A stretch of 64,000 nucleotides of DNA, from assembly GCA_937995335.1 (NCBI GenBank), contig CALKIH010000041.1, forward strand, positions 186,001-250,000. The letters are read 5' to 3'. Position 1 is the first letter of the stretch, and each line of letters starts with the position of its first letter. Positions 42,401-51,216 of the stretch are shown here, one piece after another. Made by a program: the position numbers and the translations under genes. Under the pieces are notes generated by a model that was not told the origin of the DNA, searched no databases, and worked only from the letters and a program-made list of their open reading frames with translations. This stretch comes from UBA2357 sp002344625. GTDB lineage: Bacteria > Pseudomonadota > Gammaproteobacteria > Burkholderiales > Rhodocyclaceae.

Positions 42401-43906
42401 ATGAAGATTTTACGGCGTTCGGCCGCGTTGCTGCTGATCGCCGGCTTCGCCATCGGCATCATTTTCTGGGGCGGCCTGCATGCTACCCTCGGCTGGACCA
42501 ACTCCGAGAAGTTCTGTATCGGCTGCCACGAGATGCACGACAACGTCTATCTCGAGTACCAGCAGACGATTCACTACTCGAACCGCACCGGGGTGCGCGC
42601 GGTTTGCGCCGACTGTCATGTCCCGCGCGAATGGGGGCCCATGCTGGTGCGCAAGGTCAAGGCATCGCGGGAACTCTGGGGCAAGCTGACCGGCAGCATC
42701 GACACCCGCGAGAAGTTCGAAGCCAAGCGCCTGACCCTCGCGCGCCGCGAATGGCAGCGCATGCTGGCCAACGACTCGCTGGAATGCCGCAACTGCCACA
42801 GTCTGGAGAGCATGGACAAAGCGCGCCAGGCCAGCCGCGCGGCCGGACAGCATGCGCTCGCCCGTGACGAAGGCATCACCTGTATCGTCTGTCACCAGGG
42901 CATCGCCCACCAGTTGCCGGCGGACATGGCCGACAGCGACTATCTGGAACCGACCCGCCCGGCGCTGCCGGACGCCGTCCCCGTCCCGGACGACGGAACA
43001 CCTCCGCCAGCGGCCGGGCAGCATGCGGCCGCCCCGGCGCCCGTCGCTCCGGCACCGCCAAGCGCAGCGGTTTCGCCCTCCACCAGCCCCGCCCCCATCG
43101 ACTGGAGCGAGGTCGAGAGCACCGAGATCGTCCTGCTCTATCCCGGCATCGCCCACCTCGGATGGCTCACCGGCGACGTTCGCGAGGGACGCTGGCGGCA
43201 TGGCGGCGGCTGGGCTTTCAAGAACGGCGAAACCTGCTACGCCTGCCACTTCGACGAAACCGAGCGAATGGGCGGGCGCATCGTCACCGGCGCCAAGCTC
43301 GAACCTTCACCGATCCCGGGCAAGGCCGCCGCGATTCCGGTTCGCGTACAGGCCGCTCACGACGGCGAAAGACTGCACCTGCGGTTCCGCTGGACACAAC
43401 CGCCAGCCAGCGCCGGCGAGCCGATGGATGCCGACAACGTGGTCAAGCTCGCCTTCATGCTCGATGCGGGCAAGGTGGACAGTGCCGAGCGCAACGGCTG
43501 CTGGGCGAGTTGCCATGCCGACTCCCGCACCATGCCGTCCGGGGATCCCGCGCGCACCAAGCATGTCTTGAACGGTTCGCTGGAGAACGGGGTGTTCTAC
43601 GATCTCGTCCAGTGGCGCAGCGGCGAAAATCGCGGTCACGACGGCCATGTCGCGGAACGCCGTGTGATGGAAGGCGGCCAGGCCCTAATCGAAGCCTCCG
43701 GGACGCGTGAAGGCGACGAATGGACGGTCACCTTCACGCGCAACTTCACCGGAGCTGCGGGGGATATCGGGCTCGAGGTCGGGGGCATCTACAACTTCGG
43801 CTTCGCGATCCATGACAGCCACGCCGCCGGACGCTTCCATCACGTATCGCTGGGCTACACACTCGGCCTCGACGCCGAAGCGCTGATCACGGCGCGCCGG
43901 CGGTAA
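42401..43906 (+). CDS. NapC/NirT-type tetraheme cytochrome fused to an ethylbenzene-dehydrogenase-related heme domain
   Basis: 501-residue membrane-anchored multiheme protein. The N-terminal anchor (about 5-25) is followed by four CXXCH motifs typical of the NapC/NirT quinol-oxidising family at C39 (CIGCH), C69 (CADCH), C129 (CRNCH) and C161 (CIVCH). A Pro/Ala-rich linker (about 180-240) leads to a C-terminal domain with CYACH at 279-283 and CWASCH at 367-372, a CX3CH spacing, in an EB_dh-like fold (YNFGFAIHDSHAAGRFHHVSLGY). It probably passes electrons from the quinol pool to a periplasmic acceptor. The start at 42401 gives the anchor at the N-terminus. Confidence 0.85.
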   Translation: MKILRRSAALLLIAGFAIGIIFWGGLHATLGWTNSEKFCIGCHEMHDNVYLEYQQTIHYSNRTGVRAVCADCHVPREWGPMLVRKVKASRELWGKLTGSIDTREKFEAKRLTLARREWQRMLANDSLECRNCHSLESMDKARQASRAAGQHALARDEGITCIVCHQGIAHQLPADMADSDYLEPTRPALPDAVPVPDDGTPPPAAGQHAAAPAPVAPAPPSAAVSPSTSPAPIDWSEVESTEIVLLYPGIAHLGWLTGDVREGRWRHGGGWAFKNGETCYACHFDETERMGGRIVTGAKLEPSPIPGKAAAIPVRVQAAHDGERLHLRFRWTQPPASAGEPMDADNVVKLAFMLDAGKVDSAERNGCWASCHADSRTMPSGDPARTKHVLNGSLENGVFYDLVQWRSGENRGHDGHVAERRVMEGGQALIEASGTREGDEWTVTFTRNFTGAAGDIGLEVGGIYNFGFAIHDSHAAGRFHHVSLGYTLGLDAEALITARRR

Positions 43907-43960
43907 CGCGGGCAAACGGGCACGCCACGGCTGTCTGGCCCGCGGCGTGCCCGTCGCGCC

Positions 43961-44380
43961 CTACCGCGCAATGCGGCTGCGCACCCTGATGATCACATCG
44001 ACTTCCTCGAGCTCCAGACCCTCCGGCAGCTCCGGAGTCCCGACCACGCGCAGTTCGTCGGCCGCGACATCGGACAGCTCGCCGGTGCTCACATCGAAGA
44101 TGTGGTAGTGCGGCGCGGTGTTCGAATCGTAGAAGACCCGCTCGGGATCGATCACGAGTTCCCTGACCATTTTTTTCTCGCGAAAGAGTTTTAGGGTGTT
44201 GTACACCGTAGCCCGCGAAACCTCCGGCATCTGTATCCGCACCCTGGCGAGGACCTGCTCGGCGGACAGGTGCACCGGACGGGCGAACAACACCTCTGCA
44301 ATCGCGATCCGCTGCAGGGTAGGCGGAATACCCGCGCTACGCAGCCGGTCCACTGCATTCCGGACAATTGTCATGACCAT
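43961..44380 (-). CDS. Fur-family transcriptional regulator lacking cysteine (Irr/PerR-like)
   Basis: 139-residue DNA-binding regulator. The winged-helix part has LRSAGIPPTLQRIAIAEVLF and VSRATVYNTLKLFREKKMV, the Fur family recognition region. The dimerisation part starts FYDSNTAPHYHIFDVSTGEL with an HxH pair. The whole protein contains no cysteine, so the CXXC structural zinc sites of Fur, Zur and many PerRs are absent. This is closer to Irr-like members that sense haem or iron status, or H2O2. It lies downstream of cytochrome c peroxidase on the same strand, which suggests peroxide or iron-linked control. ATG 44374 is an alternative start. Confidence 0.85.
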   Translation of the reverse strand: MVMTIVRNAVDRLRSAGIPPTLQRIAIAEVLFARPVHLSAEQVLARVRIQMPEVSRATVYNTLKLFREKKMVRELVIDPERVFYDSNTAPHYHIFDVSTGELSDVAADELRVVGTPELPEGLELEEVDVIIRVRSRIAR

Positions 44381-44446
44381 GTGATGAGTCCCCCCCTAAA
44401 ACGCACAAACGCGCGGCTGAAAAACCTGCCGCGCGCTCGATTCGCA

Positions 44447-44470
44447 GCGTGGCGCCGGGCGGCGCCACGC
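44447..44470. other. 10-bp perfect hairpin between peroxidase and Fur-family gene
   Basis: GCGTGGCGCC at 44447-44456 pairs perfectly with GGCGCCACGC at 44461-44470 over a 4-base loop, 23 bases after the peroxidase stop on the minus strand. No T run follows, so it may be a processing or stabilising hairpin rather than an intrinsic terminator. Confidence 0.5.
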
Positions 44471-44492
44471 AATCATCCCCTCATCCGTCCGA

Positions 44493-45494
44493 TCAGCGGA
44501 ACGGCTCCGGACGGGGCGTATCGTTGGACGACGGCGGCATCATCGGCAGCATCATCTGCGGCATGTCACCGCTGAGCGTCTTCAGGAAGGCGACGATCTT
44601 GCCGATTTCCTCGCCCGTGTAATGGCGGCCGAGTTGCAGCTGACCCATGATGTCGACCGACTCCTCGAGAGTCTTGGCCTGGCCGTCGTGGAAGTACGGA
44701 TAGGTGTATTCCACGTTACGCAGCGTCGGCACCTTGAAGGTGAAGCGATCGGCATCCTCGCCGGTGATCGAGTAGCGCCCTTCGACCGGCGAAGTGCTCG
44801 CGTACGGACGAACGATCCCCATGCGCTGGAACGAAGTGCCGCCGGCCGCAGCGCCGTTGTGGCAGGCGGTACAGCCGCTGTCCTTGAACAGCGTATAGCC
44901 TTCCCGCTCGGTGGCCGTCAGCGCCTTGTCGTCACCCTTGAGCCATTTGTCGAAGCGCGAGTTCGGCGTCACCAGGGTTTCCTCGAACTCGGCGATCGCG
45001 GCGGTGACCATTTCCATCTTGATCTCGCGCGCTCCGAACACCTTCTCGAACTCGTCCTGATAACCCGGAATCGAGTTGAGCACATCGAGCGCCAGGGTGT
45101 GCGGCATCGCCATCTCGACATCGGCCTGGATCGGCCCGGCTGCCTGCTCCTGCAGATCGGCGGCACGGCCGTCCCAGAACTGGGCGATCGCCAAGCTGGA
45201 GTTCAACACCGTCGGCGCATTGACCGGCCCGGCCGACCACTTGTGGCCAATCGAGGTCTGCAGGTTATCGGTGCCGCCCCGCGACAGATTGTGACAGGTG
45301 TTGCACGAAATGATGCCGGACATCGACAGGCGCGGTTCGAAGTACAGCTTCTTGCCGAGCTCGACCAACGCCGGCTTGGCCGACACATAGGGCTCGATCG
45401 GCGTGATCGGCTCGTCGCGAACCGGCGCCGCCCAGGCGGCAGAGGATCCGACGGCGAAGGCCAAGGCGATGGCCAGCGAGCTTACCTTCATCAT
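44493..45494 (-). CDS. ccpA: Diheme cytochrome c peroxidase
   Basis: 333-residue periplasmic enzyme that reduces H2O2 with electrons from cytochrome c. The signal peptide (about 1-22) ends AWA-A. The two heme sites are CNTCH (64-68) and CTACH (208-212). ALDVLNSIPGYQDEF, FKVPTLRNVEYTYPYFHDG and the C-terminal MMLPMMPPS tail fit the CcpA/MauG family. GGAAGGAG stands before the start. An FNR-like box lies about 100 bases upstream, and the small cytochrome c at 20.9 kb is a possible electron donor. The next gene on this strand is a Fur-family regulator. Confidence 0.95.
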   Translation of the reverse strand: MMKVSSLAIALAFAVGSSAAWAAPVRDEPITPIEPYVSAKPALVELGKKLYFEPRLSMSGIISCNTCHNLSRGGTDNLQTSIGHKWSAGPVNAPTVLNSSLAIAQFWDGRAADLQEQAAGPIQADVEMAMPHTLALDVLNSIPGYQDEFEKVFGAREIKMEMVTAAIAEFEETLVTPNSRFDKWLKGDDKALTATEREGYTLFKDSGCTACHNGAAAGGTSFQRMGIVRPYASTSPVEGRYSITGEDADRFTFKVPTLRNVEYTYPYFHDGQAKTLEESVDIMGQLQLGRHYTGEEIGKIVAFLKTLSGDMPQMMLPMMPPSSNDTPRPEPFR

Positions 45495-45586
45495 GATGAA
45501 CTCCTTCCGAGGAAAACCATTGATACAACTTGTGGACTCAGTCTAAATCCTGGACACAATTGGACACGCTTTCGAGTGCGCGATTG

Positions 45587-45600
45587 TTGACCTAAATCAT
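45587..45600. promoter_or_regulatory. Candidate FNR/ANR box upstream of cytochrome c peroxidase
   Basis: TTGACCTAAATCAT fits TTGAT-N4-ATCAA at 8 of 10 conserved positions and is nearly symmetric. It lies between the divergent ccp and imelysin operons, about 100 bases from the ccp start. ANR/FNR control of diheme peroxidases is known in other denitrifiers, so ccp is the likelier target. Confidence 0.5.
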
Positions 45601-45669
45601 GGATCGGCGAGATCGGGACCCGATCCGGTCAGCTCGGAGGCATGGACCAACAGGCGTCACGCCGTCATT

Positions 45670-45688
45670 TCTAATGCGAGTCATTCTC
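45670..45688. promoter_or_regulatory. Fur box upstream of imelysin operon
   Basis: TCTAATGCGAGTCATTCTC matches 13 of 19 positions of the Fur consensus GATAATGATAATCATTATC and ends 93 bases before the imelysin start. The strongest Fur-like element in the window, it fits iron repression of the four-gene operon that follows. Confidence 0.65.
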
Positions 45689-45781
45689 GTTTTTGTTAGA
45701 GTGCCTCACGCGCGCCCACCTGCGCGTGCTGCCCAATTCCCCCTAACACGCTTCTTCCCCTCGACGGAGTCCGTACACCCG

Positions 45782-47065
45782 ATGAAGCCCACATTCAAGA
45801 GACTGCTCTCCCGCAGCGCGATCGCCATTGCCGCGCTCGCAACCGTCGCCCCGAGCCATGCGGCCGCCCCGGACGCGGTCGTAGGCCACTACGCCGACAT
45901 CGCGCAAGCCATGTACTCCGACGCGCTCGCCGGCGCACGCGACCTGCAGGCGGCCGTGACCAAGCTGATCGCCGAGCCCAGCGAGTCCAACATGAAGGCG
46001 GCCCGCACGGCCTGGGTGGAGGCCCGCGTCCCCTACCAGCAGACCGAGGCCTTCCGCTTCGGCAACCCCATCGTGGACGACTGGGAAGGCAAGGTGAATG
46101 CGTGGCCGCTGGACGAAGGGCTGATCGACTATGTCGACCCGGGCTACGGTACCGCCTCCGATGAGAACCCCCTGTATGTCGCCAATGTGATCGGCAATCC
46201 GCAGATCCGCTTCGGCGGCAAGGTGATCGACGCCTCGGAGATCACCAAGGAACTGCTCTCCGAAACCCTGCACGAAATCGGCGGCGTCGAGGCCAACGTC
46301 GCCACCGGCTACCACGCGATCGAGTTTCTGCTGTGGGGCCAGGACCTCAACGGCACCGGCCCCGGTGCTGGCAATCGCCCTTGGACCGACTATGCGCGCG
46401 GCGAGCACTGCACGCACGGCAACTGCGACCGGCGGGCCCAGTACCTCGCCGTGGCGACCGAGCTCCTGATCGATGACCTGTCGCACATGAGCGCACAGTG
46501 GGCACCCGGCGGCGAAGCCCGCACCAGCCTTGAAAAAGCGCCGGCGAACGAGTCCCTGACGGCCATGCTGACCGGCCTCGGCAGCCTTTCGTACGGCGAA
46601 CTGGCGGGCGAACGCATGAAGCTGGGCCTGATGCTGCATGACCCTGAAGAAGAGCACGACTGCTTTTCCGACAATACCCACAACTCGCATCACAACGATG
46701 TCGTGGGCATTCATGCGATCTACACCGGCCAGTATACGGGTCGCGACGGCCGCGCCGTGAGCGGGCCGAGCCTGTCGGCGCTGGTCAAGCAGAAGGATCC
46801 CGCCCTCGATGCCGAGATGCGCGCCAAGCTCGACGCCAGCCTGGCGGCGATGGAGGCCATCGTGAAGCGTGCCGAGACGGTCGAAGCCTATGACCAGATG
46901 ATCGGCGCCGACAACCCGACCGGCAATGCCCACATCCAGGCGGCGATCGATGCGCTCACCGACCAGACCCGCTCGCTCGAGCGGGTGGTGGCTGCGCTGG
47001 GTCTCCAGCCGATCGCGTTCGAGGGCTCCGACAGTCTCGACAACCCCGAAAGCGTTTTCCAGTAA
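45782..47065 (+). CDS. irpA: Imelysin-family (IrpA-type) periplasmic iron-regulated protein
   Basis: 427-residue exported protein of the peptidase M75/imelysin family. The signal peptide (about 1-27) ends SHA-A. The family block GYHAIEFLLWGQD contains the GxHxxE motif that could bind metal; IWEARVPYQQTEAFRFGNP-like N-terminal residues and HNSHHNDVVGIHAIYTG (a His-rich loop) follow. Imelysins have no proven peptidase activity in most cases and are linked to iron uptake. First of four genes ending at 50929, behind a Fur-like box. Confidence 0.92.
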   Translation: MKPTFKRLLSRSAIAIAALATVAPSHAAAPDAVVGHYADIAQAMYSDALAGARDLQAAVTKLIAEPSESNMKAARTAWVEARVPYQQTEAFRFGNPIVDDWEGKVNAWPLDEGLIDYVDPGYGTASDENPLYVANVIGNPQIRFGGKVIDASEITKELLSETLHEIGGVEANVATGYHAIEFLLWGQDLNGTGPGAGNRPWTDYARGEHCTHGNCDRRAQYLAVATELLIDDLSHMSAQWAPGGEARTSLEKAPANESLTAMLTGLGSLSYGELAGERMKLGLMLHDPEEEHDCFSDNTHNSHHNDVVGIHAIYTGQYTGRDGRAVSGPSLSALVKQKDPALDAEMRAKLDASLAAMEAIVKRAETVEAYDQMIGADNPTGNAHIQAAIDALTDQTRSLERVVAALGLQPIAFEGSDSLDNPESVFQ

Positions 47066-47171
47066 GCGCCCCGCCAGACCCACCCGCCCCGTCGCGACGC
47101 TCGTGCGTTCCGGCGGGGCGGGCGGTTTACATGGCCACGGCCGCTGCCCGTCCTGCCCGGAACGATCGATC

Positions 47172-48668
47172 ATGCCCACACCCCGCCTTCACGCCCTGGT
47201 GCTGCTTCCCGGGCTACTCCTCGCCGCCTCGTCCGGCCATGCCGCTGGCGACGCCGCCGAACGCGACCGGATCGCCGCGGCCGTCCAGCCCGCCCGGACG
47301 TTCGACCGCGCGGAGCGCTTCGAACTCAACCCCGCCGGCGCAGGCACCAGTCACAAGCTGATCAACACCAGCAGCTTTTCCCAGCCCTCCGCGAACATGA
47401 GCTTCGAGCGCCAGCTCGACTTCAAGATCGGAGACGGCATCTTTCGCAAGCTGTGGGTGTCGTCGCCAAGCTCCACCGAATCGTCGAACGGCCTGGGGCC
47501 GCTGTTCAATGCCCGCTCATGCCAGTCCTGTCACCTGAAGGACGGCCGCGGCAACCCGCCATTGGGTGACGAGGCGGCGGTATCGATGTTTCTGCGCCTG
47601 TCGATTCCGCCACAGGACGATGCCGATCGCGCGGCGCTGGCCAGCCGGCGCCGCGCCGTGATTCCCGAGCCGACCTACGGCGGGCAGTTCCAGAACTTCT
47701 CGGTGCAGGGCGTAAGCGCCGAAGGGCGCATGGCGATCCGCTACGAAGAAAAGGCAGTGACGCTCGCCGACGGAACCGTGGTCAAGCTGCAGCAGCCGCG
47801 GTATCAGGCCGCCGACCTCAACTACGGCCCGATGCACCCCGAGGTGATGCTGTCGCCGCGCGTCGCGCCGCAAATGATCGGCATGGGCCTGATCGAGGCC
47901 ATCGCCGACGCCGACATCATGGCCGCCGCCGATCCGGACGACCTCGACGGCGACGGCATTTCGGGCCGGGCAAACCGGGTCTGGAGCGACACCCACGACC
48001 AGGTGATGCTCGGGCGCTTCGGCTGGAAGGCCGGCAAACCGACCATCGCCGACCAGAGCGCCCACGCGTTCGCGGGCGACATCGGCATCTCCTCGCATCT
48101 GCTTCCCGCCCCCTGGGGCGACTGCACCGAGCGCCAGCCCGAATGCCGCAATGCGCCGCACGGCTACGCCGGTACCGACGGCGTCGAGATCACCCGCGAA
48201 ATGTTCGACCTGGTCGTGTTCTACTCGCGCAATCTCGCGGTACCCGCGCGGCGCGGCGTCGACGCCCCCCAAGTGCTCGCCGGCAAGCAAGTGTTCTACG
48301 AATCCGGCTGCATCGCCTGTCACCGCCCCAAGTTCGTCACCCGGCGCGACGCCATCGACACCGAACAGTCCTTCCAGCTCATCTGGCCGTACAGCGACTT
48401 CCTGTTGCACGACATGGGCGAGGGCCTTGCCGACAAGCGCCCCGAGGGCGATGCCGATGGGCGCGAATGGCGCACTCCGCCCTTGTGGGGCATCGGACTC
48501 ACCGAAACGGTGAGCGGCCACACCCGCTTTCTGCATGACGGACGCGCCCGCAACCTGCTCGAGGCGATACTATGGCACGGCGGCGAAGCCGAGCCGGCGC
48601 GTCAGCGGGTCGTCGCGCTCGGGCGTGAACAGCGCGAAGCGCTGCTCACCTTCCTCAACTCACTGTAG
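47172..48668 (+). CDS. Diheme oxidoreductase (DUF1111, 'thiol oxidoreductase')
   Basis: 498-residue periplasmic protein with a signal peptide (about 1-24, GHA-A). Heme sites are CQSCH at 117-121 and CIACH at 380-384, separated by a large domain with QNFSVQGVSAEGRMAI, DLDGDGISGRANRVW and the C-terminal RTPPLWGIGLTE and HDGRARNLLEAILWHGGE blocks. The DUF1111 family is related to MauG/CcpA but of unknown reaction. It stands 106 bases after the first imelysin and 9 bases before the second, and is usually found with imelysins, so a shared iron-linked function is likely. Confidence 0.93.
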   Translation: MPTPRLHALVLLPGLLLAASSGHAAGDAAERDRIAAAVQPARTFDRAERFELNPAGAGTSHKLINTSSFSQPSANMSFERQLDFKIGDGIFRKLWVSSPSSTESSNGLGPLFNARSCQSCHLKDGRGNPPLGDEAAVSMFLRLSIPPQDDADRAALASRRRAVIPEPTYGGQFQNFSVQGVSAEGRMAIRYEEKAVTLADGTVVKLQQPRYQAADLNYGPMHPEVMLSPRVAPQMIGMGLIEAIADADIMAAADPDDLDGDGISGRANRVWSDTHDQVMLGRFGWKAGKPTIADQSAHAFAGDIGISSHLLPAPWGDCTERQPECRNAPHGYAGTDGVEITREMFDLVVFYSRNLAVPARRGVDAPQVLAGKQVFYESGCIACHRPKFVTRRDAIDTEQSFQLIWPYSDFLLHDMGEGLADKRPEGDADGREWRTPPLWGIGLTETVSGHTRFLHDGRARNLLEAILWHGGEAEPARQRVVALGREQREALLTFLNSL

Positions 48669-48677
48669 GGTCCCGTG

Positions 48678-49805
48678 ATGCCGTCCCTCCGCGTCAATCC
48701 TGCCGCAGCCGCCCTGTGCGCCCTCCTCCTGGCGAGCGTGCAACTTCAACCCGCGCGGGCGGCCACGCCAGGCGATGCCGACTACCGGACGCTCAACCGG
48801 GCGCTGGTCGCGAATCACGTCATCGTCCGCCAGCAAGCCCTGGCGGAACGGACCGCGACGCTCGCCCAGGCCGCCGGCGCATGGTGCGCCCAGCCCGGCG
48901 ACGATACCCGCGCCACCCTCGACACAGCGTGGCGATCCGCCACCGATGCGTGGCAGAGCATTCAGCACGTCCGTTTCGGCCCGATCGAACTCTACATGCG
49001 CGGAATGCGCATGGCGTTCTGGCCGGATCCGCGCGACAACGTCGGACGGCAGCTCGACCAACTCATGGACGGGCGCGACCCGACCGCGCTCACGCCCGAA
49101 CGCTTCGCGCGCCAGAGCATTGCGGTACAGGGCTTTCCCGCGCTTGAACGGCTCCTGGCCAACACCGCGCCCGACGCACCCGCCCCGGCCTCCGGCGGCG
49201 CCGAGCGCTGCGCCATCATTCAAGCCATCACCGCCAACATCGCCGCCATCGCCCACGACACGCTCGCGGACTGGCAGCAGGGCGAAGCGTCGTTCAGCGC
49301 CGTCGTGGCAGCCGCCGGGCAACCGGGGGCGCACTACCAGGATCCGCGCGAGGCGACCCTGGATTTTTTCAAGAGCCTGCACACCGCGGTCGAACTGGTA
49401 GCCGACCACAAACTCGCCCGGCCGCTCGGCGACCAGATCGCCAACGCCCGCCCGCAGCTCGCGGAAAGCTGGCGCAGCGGGCGCTCGCTCGACCACATCC
49501 GCACCAATCTCGCCGCGGCCGAGGCGCTCTATCTCGGCGAGGGTGGCCCCGGATTTGGCTGGCTGGCCGGCGAAGTGGGCGGCGATACCGCCCTCGACGC
49601 CCTGTTGAGAAAGGCCTTTGCCCAGACCCGGGCCAGCGCCGACGCGATTCGCCTGCCCCTCGAGCAGGCGGTTGCAGATCCCGCCGAGCGGCCCCGGGTC
49701 GAAAAACTGGCCCGTGAAGCCACCGCGCTCAAGGCCTTGCTCACGCAAAGACTGACCGTGGCCACCGGCATCCCGGTGGGTTTCAATGCCTTAGATGGTG
49801 ACTGA
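48678..49805 (+). CDS. Second imelysin-family protein, lacking the GxHxxE histidine
   Basis: 375-residue exported protein with a signal peptide (about 1-29). It aligns with the shorter imelysin branch: WQSIQHVRFGPIELYMRG, QGFPALERLLAN. The GxHxxE motif reads GFPALE, with Pro in place of His. It may be a scaffold or ligand-binding partner of the first imelysin. A GTG lies one codon earlier. The stop overlaps the next start by 1 base (TGATG). Confidence 0.9.
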   Translation: MPSLRVNPAAAALCALLLASVQLQPARAATPGDADYRTLNRALVANHVIVRQQALAERTATLAQAAGAWCAQPGDDTRATLDTAWRSATDAWQSIQHVRFGPIELYMRGMRMAFWPDPRDNVGRQLDQLMDGRDPTALTPERFARQSIAVQGFPALERLLANTAPDAPAPASGGAERCAIIQAITANIAAIAHDTLADWQQGEASFSAVVAAAGQPGAHYQDPREATLDFFKSLHTAVELVADHKLARPLGDQIANARPQLAESWRSGRSLDHIRTNLAAAEALYLGEGGPGFGWLAGEVGGDTALDALLRKAFAQTRASADAIRLPLEQAVADPAERPRVEKLAREATALKALLTQRLTVATGIPVGFNALDGD

Positions 49806-50929
49806 TGGACCGGCGCCGCTTTCTCGCTTCGAGCTTCGCCGGCCTGGTCGGCACCGGCCTCGCGAGTCCGGTCCGGGCTTCGGCCCGATCGCAGCCGCGC
49901 TTCCTGGGCGCGCGCGACGACCCGAACGGCCGCTCCTACGCCAGCGCATTCGACCTGGACGGAAGACTGAGCATCGACGTCCCGACCCCCGGACGCGGCC
50001 ACGGCGCCGCATTCGACCCCGGGCGTGGCGAAGCGGTCGTGTTTTCGCGCCGGCCGGGCACGTGGCTGACAGTCATCGATACGCGCGGCGGTGAACTGCT
50101 GCGCGAGATTTCAGCCACCGCCGGGCGCAGCTTCAACGGCCACGGCTGCTTCTGCGCCGGACACCTTTTCGTGAGCGAAACGCTGGAGCGCGCCAGCCTC
50201 GACACGGCACCGGCGGGCCGCGGGCTGATCGGTGTCTACGATCCAGGCGATGGCTATCGCCGGATCGGCGAGTTCCCGTCGCACGGACTGGATCCGCACG
50301 ACCTCCGCGCGGTCGACGGTGAAACCCTGGTGGTTGCGAACGGCGGCCTCCTGATCGACCGCGACGCGCCGCGGATCAAGCTCAACCTCGCCACCATGGA
50401 CCCCTCGCTGGCCTATTTCGACGCGCGCAATGGGCAGTTGGTCGCACAGCATCGCCTCGCGGCGACGCATCATCAGTTGAGCATCCGCCACCTGGCCGTC
50501 GCCGGCGACGCAACGGTCGCGATCGCGATGCAGTACGAAGGCCCCTCGACCGCCCGCCCGCCACTGTTGGCCCTGCATCGCGATCGGCACGCCGCCCTGA
50601 GCCTGGTCGAGCTCCCCGACCCGATACTCGCCTCGCTGCGCAACTACTGTGGGAGTGCGGCGATCGATACCGAAGGGCGGACACTCGCCATATCGAGCCC
50701 ACGCGGCGGCCTGACCGCTTTCGTCGACATCGCCAGCGGCCGATTGGTCGGCACCACCGCACTTGCCGACGGCTGCGGCCTTGCCGCGAGTGGTCGCCCC
50801 GGCGGCTTCATCCTGAGCAGCGGCCTGGGCGGCGTGATCACTTGCGACGCCGGGGGCACGGCGCAGGCGCTACCCGGCGAACCGCTCGCCCGCAGCCGCT
50901 GGGACAATCATCTGCTGGCCTTGCACTGA
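49805..50929 (+). CDS. DUF1513 Tat-exported beta-propeller-like protein
   Basis: 374-residue protein with a twin-arginine type signal (MDRRRFLASSFAGLVG). The mature part has repeated short strands in propeller-like blocks (RGHGAAFDPGRGEAVVFSR, SFNGHGCFCAGHLFVSE, SHGLDPHDLRAVDG). DUF1513 has no proven activity. It closes the imelysin-diheme oxidoreductase-imelysin operon, overlapping the upstream gene by one base, and probably functions in the periplasm with it. Confidence 0.9.
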   Translation: MDRRRFLASSFAGLVGTGLASPVRASARSQPRFLGARDDPNGRSYASAFDLDGRLSIDVPTPGRGHGAAFDPGRGEAVVFSRRPGTWLTVIDTRGGELLREISATAGRSFNGHGCFCAGHLFVSETLERASLDTAPAGRGLIGVYDPGDGYRRIGEFPSHGLDPHDLRAVDGETLVVANGGLLIDRDAPRIKLNLATMDPSLAYFDARNGQLVAQHRLAATHHQLSIRHLAVAGDATVAIAMQYEGPSTARPPLLALHRDRHAALSLVELPDPILASLRNYCGSAAIDTEGRTLAISSPRGGLTAFVDIASGRLVGTTALADGCGLAASGRPGGFILSSGLGGVITCDAGGTAQALPGEPLARSRWDNHLLALH

Positions 50930-51216
50930 AACGCTACAGTCGGACACACATGCACACGCATTCATTGCTCGCCGGGGCGGCCGCCCCGCAGCGGGCGGGC
51001 GCGCATTGAACACCGCGGCACCGGGCGACACCGCAAGAGCAGGCACGGCATCGCTTGCTGCAATGCGATACAAAACACCCTCGAGGCTTCGTTTATCCTA
51101 GGCCAATCGAATCGCATCCGACCGGAATCCATGGCTGGCAGCCGACGACACCTTGAACGTCAAGCCCTGGTTCGACTCTGAGCGATTTCCCGACAGCCGA
51201 GACGAAGCCCGAGAAC

